From positions 1-64,000 of the forward strand of contig NZ_JASLGT010000012.1 of NCBI RefSeq assembly GCF_030150205.1: a DNA stretch of 64,000 nt, given 5' to 3'. The notes under the pieces are model-generated. The model ran no database searches and was not told where the DNA came from. It saw only the letters and a list, made by a program, of their open reading frames with translations. The stretch is from Niabella sp. GTDB taxonomy: Bacteria; Bacteroidota; Bacteroidia; Chitinophagales; Chitinophagaceae. A program made the translations under genes and the position numbers. Shown piece after piece: positions 43,828-53,215 of the stretch (position 1 is its first letter; every line of letters begins with the position of its first letter).

Positions 43828-43914
43828 CAGCAAACAACCCTTTTATTGATCGGCTACTGATCAGTGGCTATCACATCGGCAAGCCTTTATCGCCGCTGAT
43901 CTGCTGATGCTGCT

Positions 43915-43940
43915 TTGCAGGACACCAAAGTGTGCTGCAA
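43915..43940. other. Stem-loop after the cytochrome gene, in a 308-bp gene-free gap
   Basis: TTGCAGGACAC, loop CAAA, GTGTGCTGCAA, eleven pairs with one mismatch, followed by CCATTTTT. It lies about 90 bp after the cytochrome stop and could terminate it weakly. The gap also has an ACTGATCAGT palindrome at 43855-43864 and a short CGCAGAT-type fragment at 44012-44032; otherwise I see nothing in it. Confidence 0.4.
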
Positions 43941-44135
43941 CCATTTTTCACGGGTTGTCCATATTAAGGGGGCAATCCATTTTTGAAGCTTTTCCATGTT
44001 TAAATCCTAAAATCTGCGCATCTGCGGCATTATTATTGACTTAGCTACAACCAGAACCTCCTATTTGTAACATTCTTAACAACCGGAAGCGAACGCTTTT
44101 ATAAAAAGATGCTTCTATCCGTAAAGCGAAATGTT

Positions 44136-44804
44136 ATGAAAAAGTTGTACCACTTCCTGTTGCTCTGCCTTCCCTGTTTTGCAGGGGCTCAATCGACGAT
44201 CCAGGTAAAAAACGACCGGAATCATACCTTCCAGGTCATTTTGGAAAATACAAACTGTTACTTTGAAGAAAGCGGATCGAATATTTCCATTGCCAACCTG
44301 CCTGCCGGTATATATTATCTGAAGATATGGGATCCGTTTTTCCCCGAAGCTTCTATGCGCGAAACCACGGTGGATCTGAAATCCGGTCAAAAGGCAATCA
44401 TCCGGGTACGAGAACAAATGCAGCTGGATAAAACCACGGAAACATTAAAGACAAAACCGGGAGGCACTGTTGTACCACCGGTATCGTACCCGGAACAACC
44501 GGCTTATCCGCGGCTTCCGAAAATGAAAGACGCAGATGCCAATGCCCTGGCGGCGGCTATCGGTAGTAAGGTATTTGACAACGATAAAGAAGCGATTCTC
44601 AGGGCGGGTACCAAATACAATTCCTTTACCACGGCCCAGGTGCGGCAGTGGATCTCCAGTTTTAGTTTTGGAAGCAATAAACTGAAAATGGCAAAACTGG
44701 TTTTTCCCCAGGTGTTGGATAAACAGAACTACCATCAGTTAAGGGATTCCTTTACTTTTTTGGGTGAACAAACGGAGTTTATGAAATTTTTAAATCAGCA
44801 ATAA
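44136..44804 (+). CDS. Secreted DUF4476 protein
   Basis: 222 residues from ATG 44136, where the signal peptide MKKLYHFLLLCLPCFAGAQ begins. Residues about 20-110 form a beta-rich domain of the type that recurs with DUF4476 in Bacteroidota. The C-terminal ~90 residues are the helical DUF4476 domain (ALAAAIGSKVFDNDKEAILR, FTTAQVRQWISSFSFGSNKLKMAKLVFPQV). Function unknown; probably extracytoplasmic. It lies 44 bp before the S8 protease gene in the same direction and may share its transcript. Confidence 0.88.
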   Translation: MKKLYHFLLLCLPCFAGAQSTIQVKNDRNHTFQVILENTNCYFEESGSNISIANLPAGIYYLKIWDPFFPEASMRETTVDLKSGQKAIIRVREQMQLDKTTETLKTKPGGTVVPPVSYPEQPAYPRLPKMKDADANALAAAIGSKVFDNDKEAILRAGTKYNSFTTAQVRQWISSFSFGSNKLKMAKLVFPQVLDKQNYHQLRDSFTFLGEQTEFMKFLNQQ

Positions 44805-44848
44805 ATCAATAATAAGGATTATTTTCATGGACTTTATTTATAAGAGAC

Positions 44849-46447
44849 ATGAAAAAACGGATGGCGGTAACCGCTGTGTTGCTGTTTTGCATAAGCCTGG
44901 GGCATACACAAACCGTAAAGCCTGAAATAAAAGACTGGCATTACCTGGATTATCAGCAGGATGGGTACCGGGGCATCAGTCTCAACCAGGCCTATACACT
45001 TTTAAAAGGACGCAAAAGTACCCCGGTGATTGTGGCGGTAATCGACAGCGGCATTGATACCCTGCAGCCAGACCTGAAACCCGTGCTGTGGCACAATCCC
45101 AAAGAAATTCCCAATAATCATACAGATGATGATGGCAACGGACTGGTAGATGATTATTACGGATGGAATTACCTGGGCGCGCCAAACGGTGAAAACCTTT
45201 CAATAAGCATCAGCGACGATTGGCGTACTTACCACCGGTTTAAAGCACAGTTTGAAGGAAAGGATAGTGCAGCCATTGCAACGAACCAGCAGTGGCACTA
45301 CCGGGAATGGAAACGGGCCCATCAAAAGCTGGTTGATTCGTACAACAGTGCATCAAAGATCATCGATAACCTGCGTGGAGATTGGGCGCTGGCCGAACGG
45401 TCGAATACAATGCTGAAAAAAGCGCTGAATAAAGAAGTGTTCACCCTGAAGGACCTGGACAGCGTTTTGGTTACCGATGCCAACAGGGACCTGATCGGGA
45501 TCTGGAAAAATATTCTGAGAGACGGACAAACCAGTAATGCCGGCTTTATAAAAGAATTCGGCGATTACAAAAAAGAGCAGGAAGACAACCTGCTGAAATT
45601 AACCACCACTCCGGAGGACGTGCGGGGGAAACTGCTGCAGGATGATGATTATGATATTACAAAGACCAGATATGGGAATCATAATCTTACGGGTTTCAGC
45701 GGGTATCACGGGACCGGTGTCAGCAGCGTGATTGGGGCCGTGCGCAACAATGGTATTGGCATTGATGGCATTGCGGATAATGTAAAGATCATGATGATCC
45801 GGGGGATCCTGGGCAAGGATGAATTTGACAAAGATGTGGCGCTTTCCATCCGGTATGCAGTAGATCATGGCGCCCGGGTAATCAATATGAGCTTTGGCAA
45901 ATACATATCGGCCGATAAGCGCTGGGTAGACGAGGCCATTGAATATGCGCTTTCAAAAGATGTGGTGCTGGTACACGCCGCCGGCAATGATGCTGAAGAT
46001 ATTGATGTAGATGATCATTATCCCAGTTCATATACCATTGATCACCGGTTTTTGCCAAACATGCTCCAGGTGGGGGCCAGCGGGGATGCCAGTTTAGGTG
46101 CCCTGGTGGCGGGGTTTAGCAATTATGGTAAGAAAAAGGTAGATCTGTTTGCACCGGGGCTCCAGATTCACTGCGCCATTGCCGGTGATGGTACACAAAT
46201 GGCCAGTGGTACCAGTCTCGCAAGCCCGGTTGTGGCCGGTATTGCAGCCCTTTTACGATCGTATTTTCCAAAACTGAAGGCTACCGAAGTGGTAGATATA
46301 ATAAAAAAATCCGGAACCCTATTGGAGGAGCCGGTTGTTAAACCGGGTACAAAAGACGAGAAAATATTGCTATCTGAGCTGTGTAGCTCCGGCAGGATCG
46401 CCAATGCCGCCGGGGCAGTACAGCTGGCGATCAGCCGGGAAAACTAG
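44849..46447 (+). CDS. Secreted S8-family subtilisin-like protease
   Basis: 532 residues with a signal peptide (MKKRMAVTAVLLFCISLGHTQ). The catalytic triad is in family motifs: Asp in VIVAVIDSGID, His in GYHGTGVSSVIGA and Ser in GTSLASPVVAGIAALL. About 160 residues separate the Asp and His blocks, a longer insert than in typical subtilisins (alpha-helical and charged), seen in a Bacteroidota subgroup. No C-terminal sorting (Por) domain is visible, so it is probably periplasmic or outer-membrane rather than type IX secreted. Confidence 0.93.
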   Translation: MKKRMAVTAVLLFCISLGHTQTVKPEIKDWHYLDYQQDGYRGISLNQAYTLLKGRKSTPVIVAVIDSGIDTLQPDLKPVLWHNPKEIPNNHTDDDGNGLVDDYYGWNYLGAPNGENLSISISDDWRTYHRFKAQFEGKDSAAIATNQQWHYREWKRAHQKLVDSYNSASKIIDNLRGDWALAERSNTMLKKALNKEVFTLKDLDSVLVTDANRDLIGIWKNILRDGQTSNAGFIKEFGDYKKEQEDNLLKLTTTPEDVRGKLLQDDDYDITKTRYGNHNLTGFSGYHGTGVSSVIGAVRNNGIGIDGIADNVKIMMIRGILGKDEFDKDVALSIRYAVDHGARVINMSFGKYISADKRWVDEAIEYALSKDVVLVHAAGNDAEDIDVDDHYPSSYTIDHRFLPNMLQVGASGDASLGALVAGFSNYGKKKVDLFAPGLQIHCAIAGDGTQMASGTSLASPVVAGIAALLRSYFPKLKATEVVDIIKKSGTLLEEPVVKPGTKDEKILLSELCSSGRIANAAGAVQLAISREN

Positions 46448-46555
46448 TACCGGGAAGCATTGGCCATACGACATTTTACTACCGTTCGTTTTTTGAAAAT
46501 GAAAATTACCTGGAAATTCTTCAATATTAAAGCCCTCTTTTTCCTGTTTTAGGCC

Positions 46556-46563
46556 TACTTTTG
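46556..46563 (+). promoter_or_regulatory. -7 promoter box (TACTTTTG) of carB
   Basis: Perfect TAnnTTTG, 34 bp before the carB ATG at 46598. No -33 TTG at the expected spacing. Confidence 0.5.
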
Positions 46564-46597
46564 CGCAATTTATTTTTTTTAAAAGAAAGCATAAAAG

Positions 46598-49456
46598 ATG
46601 CCCAAAGATACTTCCATAAAAACGGTATTAATTATTGGTTCCGGTCCCATTGTGATCGGTCAGGCTTGTGAATTTGACTACTCCGGCACCCAGGCCGCCC
46701 GCAGTTTGCGGGAAGAAGGGATCAAAGTGATCCTGGTCAACAGCAACCCGGCCACGATCATGACCGATCCGATGATGGCAGACCGTGTATACCTTTTACC
46801 GCTGACCACCGAAAGTATTGAACAGATTCTGCAGGAGAATGAAATTGACGCGGTATTGCCCACAATGGGAGGTCAGACAGCATTGAACCTTTGTAAAGAA
46901 GCAGAAGAACTGGGGCTGTGGAAAGAATACAATGTGCGACTTATTGGTGTGGATATCAAGGCGATAGATAAGGCAGAAGACCGGGAATTGTTCCGTCAGT
47001 GGATGATTGAGCTGGGAATTCAGGTGGCTACAGCAAAAACAGCCAACTCCTTCCTGGAAGGAAAAGAATTCGCCCAGGAGATCGGTTTTCCCCTGGTGAT
47101 CCGCCCCTCTTTTACCCTGGGGGGTACCGGTGGCGGTTTTGTACACGATAAAGATGAGCTGGATGAAGCGCTGAACCGCGGTTTACAAGCTTCGCCCATT
47201 CACGAGGTACTGGTAGAAAAAGCCGTGCTGGGCTGGAAAGAGTTTGAGCTGGAATTGTTAAGAGATGCTGCGGACAACGTATGCATCATTTGTACGGTAG
47301 AAAACTTCGACCCCATGGGGGTGCACACCGGTGATTCCATTACGGTAGCGCCTTCCATGACCTTGAGCGATACCGGGATGCAGCTGATGCGGAATACCGC
47401 TATCCGGATGATGCGCGACCTGGGCAACTTTGCCGGCGGCTGTAACGTACAGTTTGCCATGAACCCCGAAACCGAAGAGATCATCGCGATTGAGATCAAC
47501 CCCCGCGTGAGCCGTTCTTCAGCGCTTGCTTCAAAAGCAACCGGTTATCCGATCGCAAAAATTGCCGCAAAACTGGCCATTGGTTATAACCTGGATGAGC
47601 TGGAAAACCAGATCACCAAAACCACTTCGGCCTATTTTGAACCGGCGCTCGACTATGTAATTGTAAAAATTCCCCGCTGGAATTTTGATAAATTTAAAGG
47701 AGCCAATGATACACTGGGCCTGCAGATGAAGAGTGTGGGTGAGGTAATGGCCATCGGCCGCAGCTTTAACGAAGCGGTACAGAAAGCCTGCCAGAGCCTG
47801 GAGAATAACGCCATCGGCCTGGGATACTATGGTAAAAGCCTGATGCGCGCAGAAGAATTACTGGAATATATCAAAACGCCGAAATGGGATCGTATTTTCC
47901 GTATAAAAGATGCCCTGATGGCAGGTGTTTCTGTAGGAACCATTTCAAAAGCCACCAATGGTATCGATCGCTGGTTCCTTTCTGAAATTCAGAAACTTTG
48001 CATACTGGAAAAGAAAATTGCCGAGTATAACCTGGATACCTTGCCGGCAGACCTGCTGCGGGATGCCAAGGTAAACGGATTCAGCGATGCCCAGATTGCC
48101 GAAATCATGGGGCATGGAAATACCGAAGAAGCCGTGTATGCCCGCAGGAAAGAGCTGGGTATCAACCGGGTTTATAAAATGGTAGATACCTGCAGTGCCG
48201 AATTTGAGGCAAAAACACCATATTTCTATTCCACTTTTGATGCGCCTGCCAAGTCGGACCTGAGTGCCGGGGACCTGGTGCACAACGAGTCAAAAGTTTC
48301 TGACCGGAAAAAGATCATCGTATTGGGCAGCGGTCCTAACCGTATCGGTCAGGGCATTGAGTTCGATTATTGCTGTGTGCACGGACTGCTGGCGATTAAA
48401 GAAGCCGGTTATGAGGCCATCATGATGAACTGCAACCCCGAAACGGTGAGTACCGACTTTGATATGGCGGACAAGCTGTACTTTGAGCCGGTATACTGGG
48501 AGCATGTGCGCGAACTGATCGAATACGAAAAACCCGCAGGGGTGATCGTGCAGCTGGGCGGACAAACTGCCCTGAAGCTGGCAGAAAAGATCAAAGAAAT
48601 GGGCGTAGAAATCATGGGTACCAGCTTTGATAATATGGATATTGCAGAAGACCGCGGCCGGTTTAGCGATATGCTGAAAGAATTAAAGATCCCTTATCCT
48701 GAATATGGTTCGGCCTGGACGGTTGATGAAGCCGTACAGATCGCCAACCGCGTGGGCTATCCGGTACTGGTACGTCCTTCCTATGTGTTGGGCGGACAAC
48801 GGATGCGGATCGTGCTCAATGATGATGAAGTAGAAAGAGCGGTGATCAGCCTGCTGAAGCATATTCCCGGCAATAAGATCCTGATCGATCATTTCCTCGA
48901 TCGTTGCCAGGAGGCAGAAGTAGACGCGATCTATGACGGCGAGAACTTCCACGTAATGGGAGTAATGGAGCATATTGAGCCGGCGGGCATCCACAGTGGA
49001 GACAGCAACGCCGTATTACCGGCCTTTAACCTTTCCCCGATGGAGGTAACCACCATGGAGCATTACGCGGAAAAAATAGCACGGGCACTGGACATCCGGG
49101 GATTAATCAATATCCAGTTTGCCATTAAAGATGGCACTGTGTATGTGATTGAGGCCAACCCACGTGCATCCCGTACCACGCCATTTATTGCCAAGGCTTA
49201 CCAGATCCCTTACCTGAATATTGCCACCAAGGTAATGATCGGAGCCAACAAGCTCACCGATTTTACATTTGAGAAGAAACTGGACGGCTATGCGATCAAA
49301 GAGCCGGTTTTCAGCTTTAATAAATTCCCGGGTGTAAACAAAGAACTGGGGCCCGAGATGAAGAGTACCGGGGAAGCCATCCGCTTTATCAAAAATCTGA
49401 AAGATCCTTATTTCAGACAGTTATATAAAGACCGGAGCATGTTCCTTAGCAAGTAA
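46598..49456 (+). CDS. carB: Carbamoyl-phosphate synthase large subunit, short form without MGS domain
   Basis: 952 residues. Two homologous ATP-grasp halves: the first begins IIGSGPIVIGQACEFDYSGTQA, the second VLGSGPNRIGQGIEFDYCCVH; both keep ATP-binding and metal-binding blocks (EINPRVSRSSALASKATGYPIAK and IEANPRASRTTPFIAKA). The chain ends about 120 residues earlier than the E. coli protein (1073 aa), with no methylglyoxal-synthase-like allosteric domain after FRQLYKDRSMFL. It should therefore not respond to UMP/ornithine in the usual way. It makes carbamoyl phosphate for pyrimidine and arginine synthesis; carA is not adjacent. Confidence 0.96.
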   Translation: MPKDTSIKTVLIIGSGPIVIGQACEFDYSGTQAARSLREEGIKVILVNSNPATIMTDPMMADRVYLLPLTTESIEQILQENEIDAVLPTMGGQTALNLCKEAEELGLWKEYNVRLIGVDIKAIDKAEDRELFRQWMIELGIQVATAKTANSFLEGKEFAQEIGFPLVIRPSFTLGGTGGGFVHDKDELDEALNRGLQASPIHEVLVEKAVLGWKEFELELLRDAADNVCIICTVENFDPMGVHTGDSITVAPSMTLSDTGMQLMRNTAIRMMRDLGNFAGGCNVQFAMNPETEEIIAIEINPRVSRSSALASKATGYPIAKIAAKLAIGYNLDELENQITKTTSAYFEPALDYVIVKIPRWNFDKFKGANDTLGLQMKSVGEVMAIGRSFNEAVQKACQSLENNAIGLGYYGKSLMRAEELLEYIKTPKWDRIFRIKDALMAGVSVGTISKATNGIDRWFLSEIQKLCILEKKIAEYNLDTLPADLLRDAKVNGFSDAQIAEIMGHGNTEEAVYARRKELGINRVYKMVDTCSAEFEAKTPYFYSTFDAPAKSDLSAGDLVHNESKVSDRKKIIVLGSGPNRIGQGIEFDYCCVHGLLAIKEAGYEAIMMNCNPETVSTDFDMADKLYFEPVYWEHVRELIEYEKPAGVIVQLGGQTALKLAEKIKEMGVEIMGTSFDNMDIAEDRGRFSDMLKELKIPYPEYGSAWTVDEAVQIANRVGYPVLVRPSYVLGGQRMRIVLNDDEVERAVISLLKHIPGNKILIDHFLDRCQEAEVDAIYDGENFHVMGVMEHIEPAGIHSGDSNAVLPAFNLSPMEVTTMEHYAEKIARALDIRGLINIQFAIKDGTVYVIEANPRASRTTPFIAKAYQIPYLNIATKVMIGANKLTDFTFEKKLDGYAIKEPVFSFNKFPGVNKELGPEMKSTGEAIRFIKNLKDPYFRQLYKDRSMFLSK

Positions 49457-49477
49457 TCAATGCAATAACCTTAAATC

Positions 49478-49512
49478 AAAAGCCGGACAAATTATTTTGT
49501 ACCGGCTTTTTT
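49478..49512 (+). terminator. Intrinsic terminator of carB
   Basis: AAAGCCGG (49479-49486) pairs with CCGGCTTT (49502-49509), the stem being extended by ACAA/TTGT inside, followed by a T-run. Confidence 0.8.
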
Positions 49513-49611
49513 GCGCTATGCGGAATTGGAAGCAGATGGTGATACGGGACTTCAAGTCCTGCATAACTGTTTTTATCGTATTTTCACGGTTTAATTATCG
49601 ACAATCATACT

Positions 49612-50697
49612 ATGACGCATAAACAAAAACCGGTGATCGGGATCACTTCCGGTGATCTGAATGGTATTGGTATTGAATTGATTGTGAAGACGTTCTCTGA
49701 TGCGCGCCTCCTGGATATCTGTACCCCTGTTATTTTTGCCAATAACAAAGCGGTAAATTTTTACAGGAAAACGGTATCGGAAAGTAATTTCAGCTTTTTT
49801 CATACCCGGGAATATGATAAGATCAACCCCAAACAGGTAACCATTTTTAATTGCTGGGAAGAGGAAGTGAATATTACCCCCGGAACACTCAATGAAACCG
49901 GCGGCCGCTATGCCGTTACTTCTCTGGAAACAGCCATCGGGGCGTTGAAGGAAAAAAAGATCGACGGGTTGGTAACAGCACCCATTCATAAAACCAATGT
50001 ACAATCGGAGCAGTTTTCCTATACCGGGCACACGCCTTATCTCAAAGCCAGTTTCAATGCCAGGGATGTGGTGATGATGATGTGTGCCGAAAATATGCGG
50101 GTAGCGCTGGTAACCGAACATGTTCCCATCAGCGAGGTGGCGCAGCATATTACAGCTGAGGCAATCCTGAGCAAACTTGCGATTATCAACAGTAGCCTGC
50201 AGCGGGATTTTGGTATTGGCAAACCCCGTATTGCCGTGCTTGGGCTGAACCCGCACGCAGGGGATGAAGGCCTGGTCGGGAACGAGGAACAAACCATTAT
50301 TGCTCCGGCCATTAAACAGGCGCGGAACAAAAATATCCTTGCCTTTGGCCCGTATAGCGCAGACGCCTTTTTTGCCCGGGGACAATATGAAAAATTTGAT
50401 GCCGTACTGGCCATGTACCATGATCAGGGATTGATACCCTTTAAATCGCTGGCGCAGGGAGAAGGGGTGAATTATACGGCCGGACTGGAAGTGGTGCGTA
50501 CCTCACCGGACCATGGTGTGGCGTTTGATATTGCCGGCAAGGGGCGGGCAGATGCCGGTTCATTCCTGCAGGCGGTTTATACCTGTGCTGATATCATCAG
50601 TCAGCGTGCGGAGTATGGAGAACAACACGCCAATCCGCTGCGCAAAGTATCACCTGAGGTGGTTTCCCGGCTGGAAGATGAAAAAATAGAAGAATAG
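49612..50697 (+). CDS. pdxA: 4-hydroxythreonine-4-phosphate dehydrogenase
   Basis: 361 residues. PVIGITSGDLNGIGIELIVKT starts the family; metal ligands occur in TAPIHKTNV and AMYHDQGLIPFKSLA, and the GLNPHAGDEGLVGNEE and TSPDHGVAFDIAGKG motifs are present. It oxidises 4-phosphohydroxy-L-threonine in pyridoxal 5'-phosphate synthesis by the DXP-dependent route in the cytoplasm. The other pdx genes are not in the window. It is monocistronic, between the terminators of carB and its own at 50723. Confidence 0.97.
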   Translation: MTHKQKPVIGITSGDLNGIGIELIVKTFSDARLLDICTPVIFANNKAVNFYRKTVSESNFSFFHTREYDKINPKQVTIFNCWEEEVNITPGTLNETGGRYAVTSLETAIGALKEKKIDGLVTAPIHKTNVQSEQFSYTGHTPYLKASFNARDVVMMMCAENMRVALVTEHVPISEVAQHITAEAILSKLAIINSSLQRDFGIGKPRIAVLGLNPHAGDEGLVGNEEQTIIAPAIKQARNKNILAFGPYSADAFFARGQYEKFDAVLAMYHDQGLIPFKSLAQGEGVNYTAGLEVVRTSPDHGVAFDIAGKGRADAGSFLQAVYTCADIISQRAEYGEQHANPLRKVSPEVVSRLEDEKIEE

Positions 50698-50722
50698 ATT
50701 ATCCAATAACATATGATTCAGG

Positions 50723-50752
50723 ATCCTGCCGGTACACGGCGGGATTTTTTTT
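50723..50752 (+). terminator. Intrinsic terminator of pdxA
   Basis: ATCCTGCCG (50723-50731), loop GTACA, CGGCGGGAT (50737-50745), then T-run. Confidence 0.8.
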
Positions 50753-50907
50753 GAGGCCGATGCCTGGCATTCCTTCGGCGGCGCATGACGTTCCCCTCTG
50801 AATTGGATAAAACTGTTTTGCTGTTTTCGTCAGTAATAATTTTGCGGAGCTGCTAATGCTGAATCTTCAATGTTTCAGTGACATAACACTGAAAACGGGA
50901 GGGTGTA

Positions 50908-51118
50908 AAAAAAAAATAAGAGGGGGTACGATGATCTGGAAAGATCCGGTAGCCCACTCTTAAGCCCTCTAAACCGTGGTAAAAGTAGCATGCCCAAAAC
51001 TCTGTTTTAAAATTATTCGATGAATGCCCCGATTTTTAAGCCCGGACCGGCAAAAAAAAAGGTGAAGCAAAACGGTGCTTGCTGTTTTTGCTGTTTCCGG
51101 ACCATCCCGGCACCGGCA
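50908..51118 (-). ncRNA. Candidate minus-strand structured RNA ending in a strong terminator
   Basis: The 472-bp gap between pdxA and the M48 gene holds no protein-like frame. On the minus strand an extended hairpin at 50962-50919 (arms AAGAGTGGGCTAC and GTACCCCCTCTT with an internal GATCT-TTCC-AGATC stem) is followed by ATTTTTTTTTT, a textbook terminator. It lies 157 bp beyond the M48 gene's own terminator (51119-51145), so it should end a separate transcript that starts within or beyond that gap. A second perfect hairpin TTTCAGTG-ACATAA-CACTGAAA is at 50873-50894. I found no strong promoter, so the 5' end is open. Confidence 0.4.
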
Positions 51119-51145
51119 CAAAAAAAAGCGATCCCGAAGGATCGC
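51119..51145 (-). terminator. Intrinsic terminator of the M48 protease gene
   Basis: On the minus strand GCGATCC, tetraloop TTCG, GGATCGC (51145-51128), followed by eight or more T. Confidence 0.9.
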
Positions 51146-51169
51146 TGCAGCTATTAAAAGCGTTCTGAA

Positions 51170-51946
51170 TTATTTCTTATAAAGCCCGTCCTGTTTGGCT
51201 TTTTCTTCCACTTTGGCAGCGCGATCCTTACTATCCGGGTGGCTGCTCAGCATCTTTTCGGTATTGCTGGCCTTAGCTCCGCTGCTCAGGTCTGCCAGTT
51301 TATTAAATGCGCTGGCCATGGCCATTACATTATAGCCATTTCTTTTTAGAAAATCGTAGCCGTAGGCGTCTGCTTCAGATTCCTGCTTACGGCTGTATTT
51401 TGACTCAAGAACGGCATTGGCAAACTGGCCCAGCTGGCTTTCGCTGAGTTGCGCTACTGCTCCGGACTGGGAGGCCGCTGCATCGGTAATAGCCGCTCTT
51501 TTATAAGCTGCACGAATGGCATCCCTGGTATCCTTATTTTTTACGTGCCCGATCTCATGTCCGATCACCGAAAGGATCTCTTCATCAGTCATCAGATCCA
51601 TCAGGGCTGCAAATACCCGGATGCTGCCATCGGCACAGGCAAAGGCATTGATATCCTTCACCATATAAACCTTATAGTTCAGGTTGAGGCCGTCTTCGCT
51701 TTTATGTTTTGCAAAGATTTTGTTCAAACGAACGGCATATGGATCCTCCGGCCTGGCAACCGGGTTGTTGGCATCCATCCATTCTACAGCCTGACTGGCC
51801 AGTTTGGCGGCATCAGCATCGCTGAAAGTGGCTGCTTTTACGCCTTTTTCTGCAGCGCCAATGGTTTTTGAGTTTAGTTTGAATTGTGCAAAAGAAGTGG
51901 TGCCCAGTGTTGTAAGGATAGCGAGTGATAATACGACTTTCTTCAT
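51170..51946 (-). CDS. Secreted M48-family zinc metalloprotease
   Basis: 258 residues. Signal peptide (MKKVVLSLAILTTLGTTSFA). The active-site helix has HEIGH (His130, Glu131, His134) and the third Zn ligand Glu lies in the later RKQESEADAYGYDFL. The family includes BepA/YcaL/Oma1-type proteases acting on envelope proteins, here probably periplasmic. No tetratricopeptide tail follows, so it is the short LoiP/YcaL-like form. A TAGTTTTG -7 box lies 32 bp upstream and a strong terminator follows. Confidence 0.93.
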   Translation of the reverse strand: MKKVVLSLAILTTLGTTSFAQFKLNSKTIGAAEKGVKAATFSDADAAKLASQAVEWMDANNPVARPEDPYAVRLNKIFAKHKSEDGLNLNYKVYMVKDINAFACADGSIRVFAALMDLMTDEEILSVIGHEIGHVKNKDTRDAIRAAYKRAAITDAAASQSGAVAQLSESQLGQFANAVLESKYSRKQESEADAYGYDFLKRNGYNVMAMASAFNKLADLSSGAKASNTEKMLSSHPDSKDRAAKVEEKAKQDGLYKK

Positions 51947-51977
51947 GTTTTTCGGTTTTGAATGATAAATTTTGCGC

Positions 51978-51985
51978 CAAAACTA
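51978..51985 (-). promoter_or_regulatory. -7 promoter box (TAGTTTTG) of the M48 gene
   Basis: Perfect TAnnTTTG on the minus strand, 32 bp before the M48 ATG at 51946. Confidence 0.5.
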
Positions 51986-52015
51986 AGGGGTTTCTGTTAA
52001 TACAGTGTTACGGGA

Positions 52016-52552
52016 TCAGGAATTCATGAATCCATCTACCGCATTTATTGCGGCTTCGATCCGGTTGGTTCCCAGGCCTTTAATTTCTACCCACGGTGTT
52101 TCCTGATCAATCAGCAGGGATTTATAGATCTGGAATAGCTCTTCCCGGGTTTCGGGATCAGGGTACTCTCTTAGTTCGTCCTGTACCCAGGGCAGGTCTG
52201 TGTTACAAAGCAGGTACAGATCATAGCGCCGTTCGGCGATGGCATCCAGGATAAAAGTGTGGCATTTATTAAAAACGAATTCGCACCACACTTTCATTAC
52301 ATACATATCGGTGTCAATAAACAACGGTGAAGTCCCGGTGTTCCGGAGCTGTTGACTGTATTGATCTTCCAGTGCCAGTTGGCCTTTTGCAATAACCAGC
52401 AGATCATCATAGGTATAGGTTTTCCCGTTTTCCATCAGAAAATCCCGGGCATATTCCGGGCACCAGCTGGTTTCGTAATGCCGGGCCAGGGCGGCACATA
52501 GGTTGCTTTTTCCGGTACTTTCGGGACCAATGATCACAATTTTTTTCAGCAT
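52016..52552 (-). CDS. NadR-like P-loop kinase (ATP-binding protein)
   Basis: 178 residues. Walker A GPESTGKSNLCAAL begins the protein and CPEYARDFL follows as in the ribosylnicotinamide-kinase half of NadR; FIDTDMYVMKVWCEFVF resembles the Walker B region. The adenylyltransferase half of NadR is missing, so it is a stand-alone kinase-like protein, common in Bacteroidota, likely acting on nicotinamide riboside or another nucleoside. The gene is 54 bp after the M23 lipoprotein gene and 69 bp before the M48 gene, all on the same strand. Confidence 0.88.
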   Translation of the reverse strand: MLKKIVIIGPESTGKSNLCAALARHYETSWCPEYARDFLMENGKTYTYDDLLVIAKGQLALEDQYSQQLRNTGTSPLFIDTDMYVMKVWCEFVFNKCHTFILDAIAERRYDLYLLCNTDLPWVQDELREYPDPETREELFQIYKSLLIDQETPWVEIKGLGTNRIEAAINAVDGFMNS

Positions 52553-52606
52553 GTTTTTTTGAGTAAGAGATCAGGAAATAATGAAAACGAAAATGGCTGG
52601 GGCCGG

Positions 52607-53215
52607 TTAATCCGGAGGATTGCGGTAATTGCGGATGGCGCGCAGATATCGCGTCCCCTTTTTGATGCGGAACCGGGTGGGCATTTGTTTAAACCGTCCG
52701 TTGCGGTCAAAGGTCCATACAATAAAATGAAGATGCGGAAAATAGGTATAACCGGTATTACCACTGCGTGCGATGGGCTGTCCCTTTTTAACCGTGTCGC
52801 CCACATTTACCAATACCCCGTTTTTTTGCAGGTGCCAGTATCCGGCCCGCGAGCTGTCCGCATGCTGAATGACCACATAATTGGCATGCACCCGGTTCGA
52901 TTTTTTAATGCCACCCTGGTTTCCGTCTTCCTTCAGCCGGACAACCACCCCCTCCCTTGCGGCACAAACAACAGAACCTATGGGCATTTTAAAATCGAGG
53001 GCTGCCCGGCGTTTATGTGTAAACTGTGTAAAGTAGCCCTGTACCAGGGTATGACTAACACCTTTGGGATAGGGAAGGTCGTAAATAAAGGAACTGGTAT
53101 CAACGATTTTTCCCCTTTGGAGCCGGTGTGTTTCCCGGCGTAAAGGATTGTTCATGTAACCGCAGCTGCCTGCCAAAACAGCAAGGGCCAGGAATATGAG
53201 GATGGCTGAACGCAT
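52607..53215 (-). CDS. M23-family peptidase lipoprotein
   Basis: 202 residues. The lipobox is LAGSC at about residue 18, so it is membrane-anchored. RRAALDFKMPIGSVVCAAREGVV, GYWHLQKNG and FPHLHFIVW carry the LytM-type Zn ligands. It probably cleaves peptidoglycan cross-bridges or activates amidases. Its start codon lies one base after the T-run of a hairpin that looks like the nifU-like gene's terminator (53216-53243), so its expression may depend on read-through or on a promoter overlapping this hairpin. Confidence 0.9.
   Translation of the reverse strand: MRSAILIFLALAVLAGSCGYMNNPLRRETHRLQRGKIVDTSSFIYDLPYPKGVSHTLVQGYFTQFTHKRRAALDFKMPIGSVVCAAREGVVVRLKEDGNQGGIKKSNRVHANYVVIQHADSSRAGYWHLQKNGVLVNVGDTVKKGQPIARSGNTGYTYFPHLHFIVWTFDRNGRFKQMPTRFRIKKGTRYLRAIRNYRNPPD

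Noticed and set aside
49591..50421. 276-codon minus-strand frame inside pdxA
   Set aside because: Antisense to a full, conserved pdxA gene; no protein family resemblance.
50908..51118. tmRNA, RNase P RNA or SRP RNA
   Set aside because: None of the conserved motifs of these RNAs (e.g. tag peptide frame, GGAAA P-RNA core, SRP GGAA tetraloop helix) could be found in the gap.
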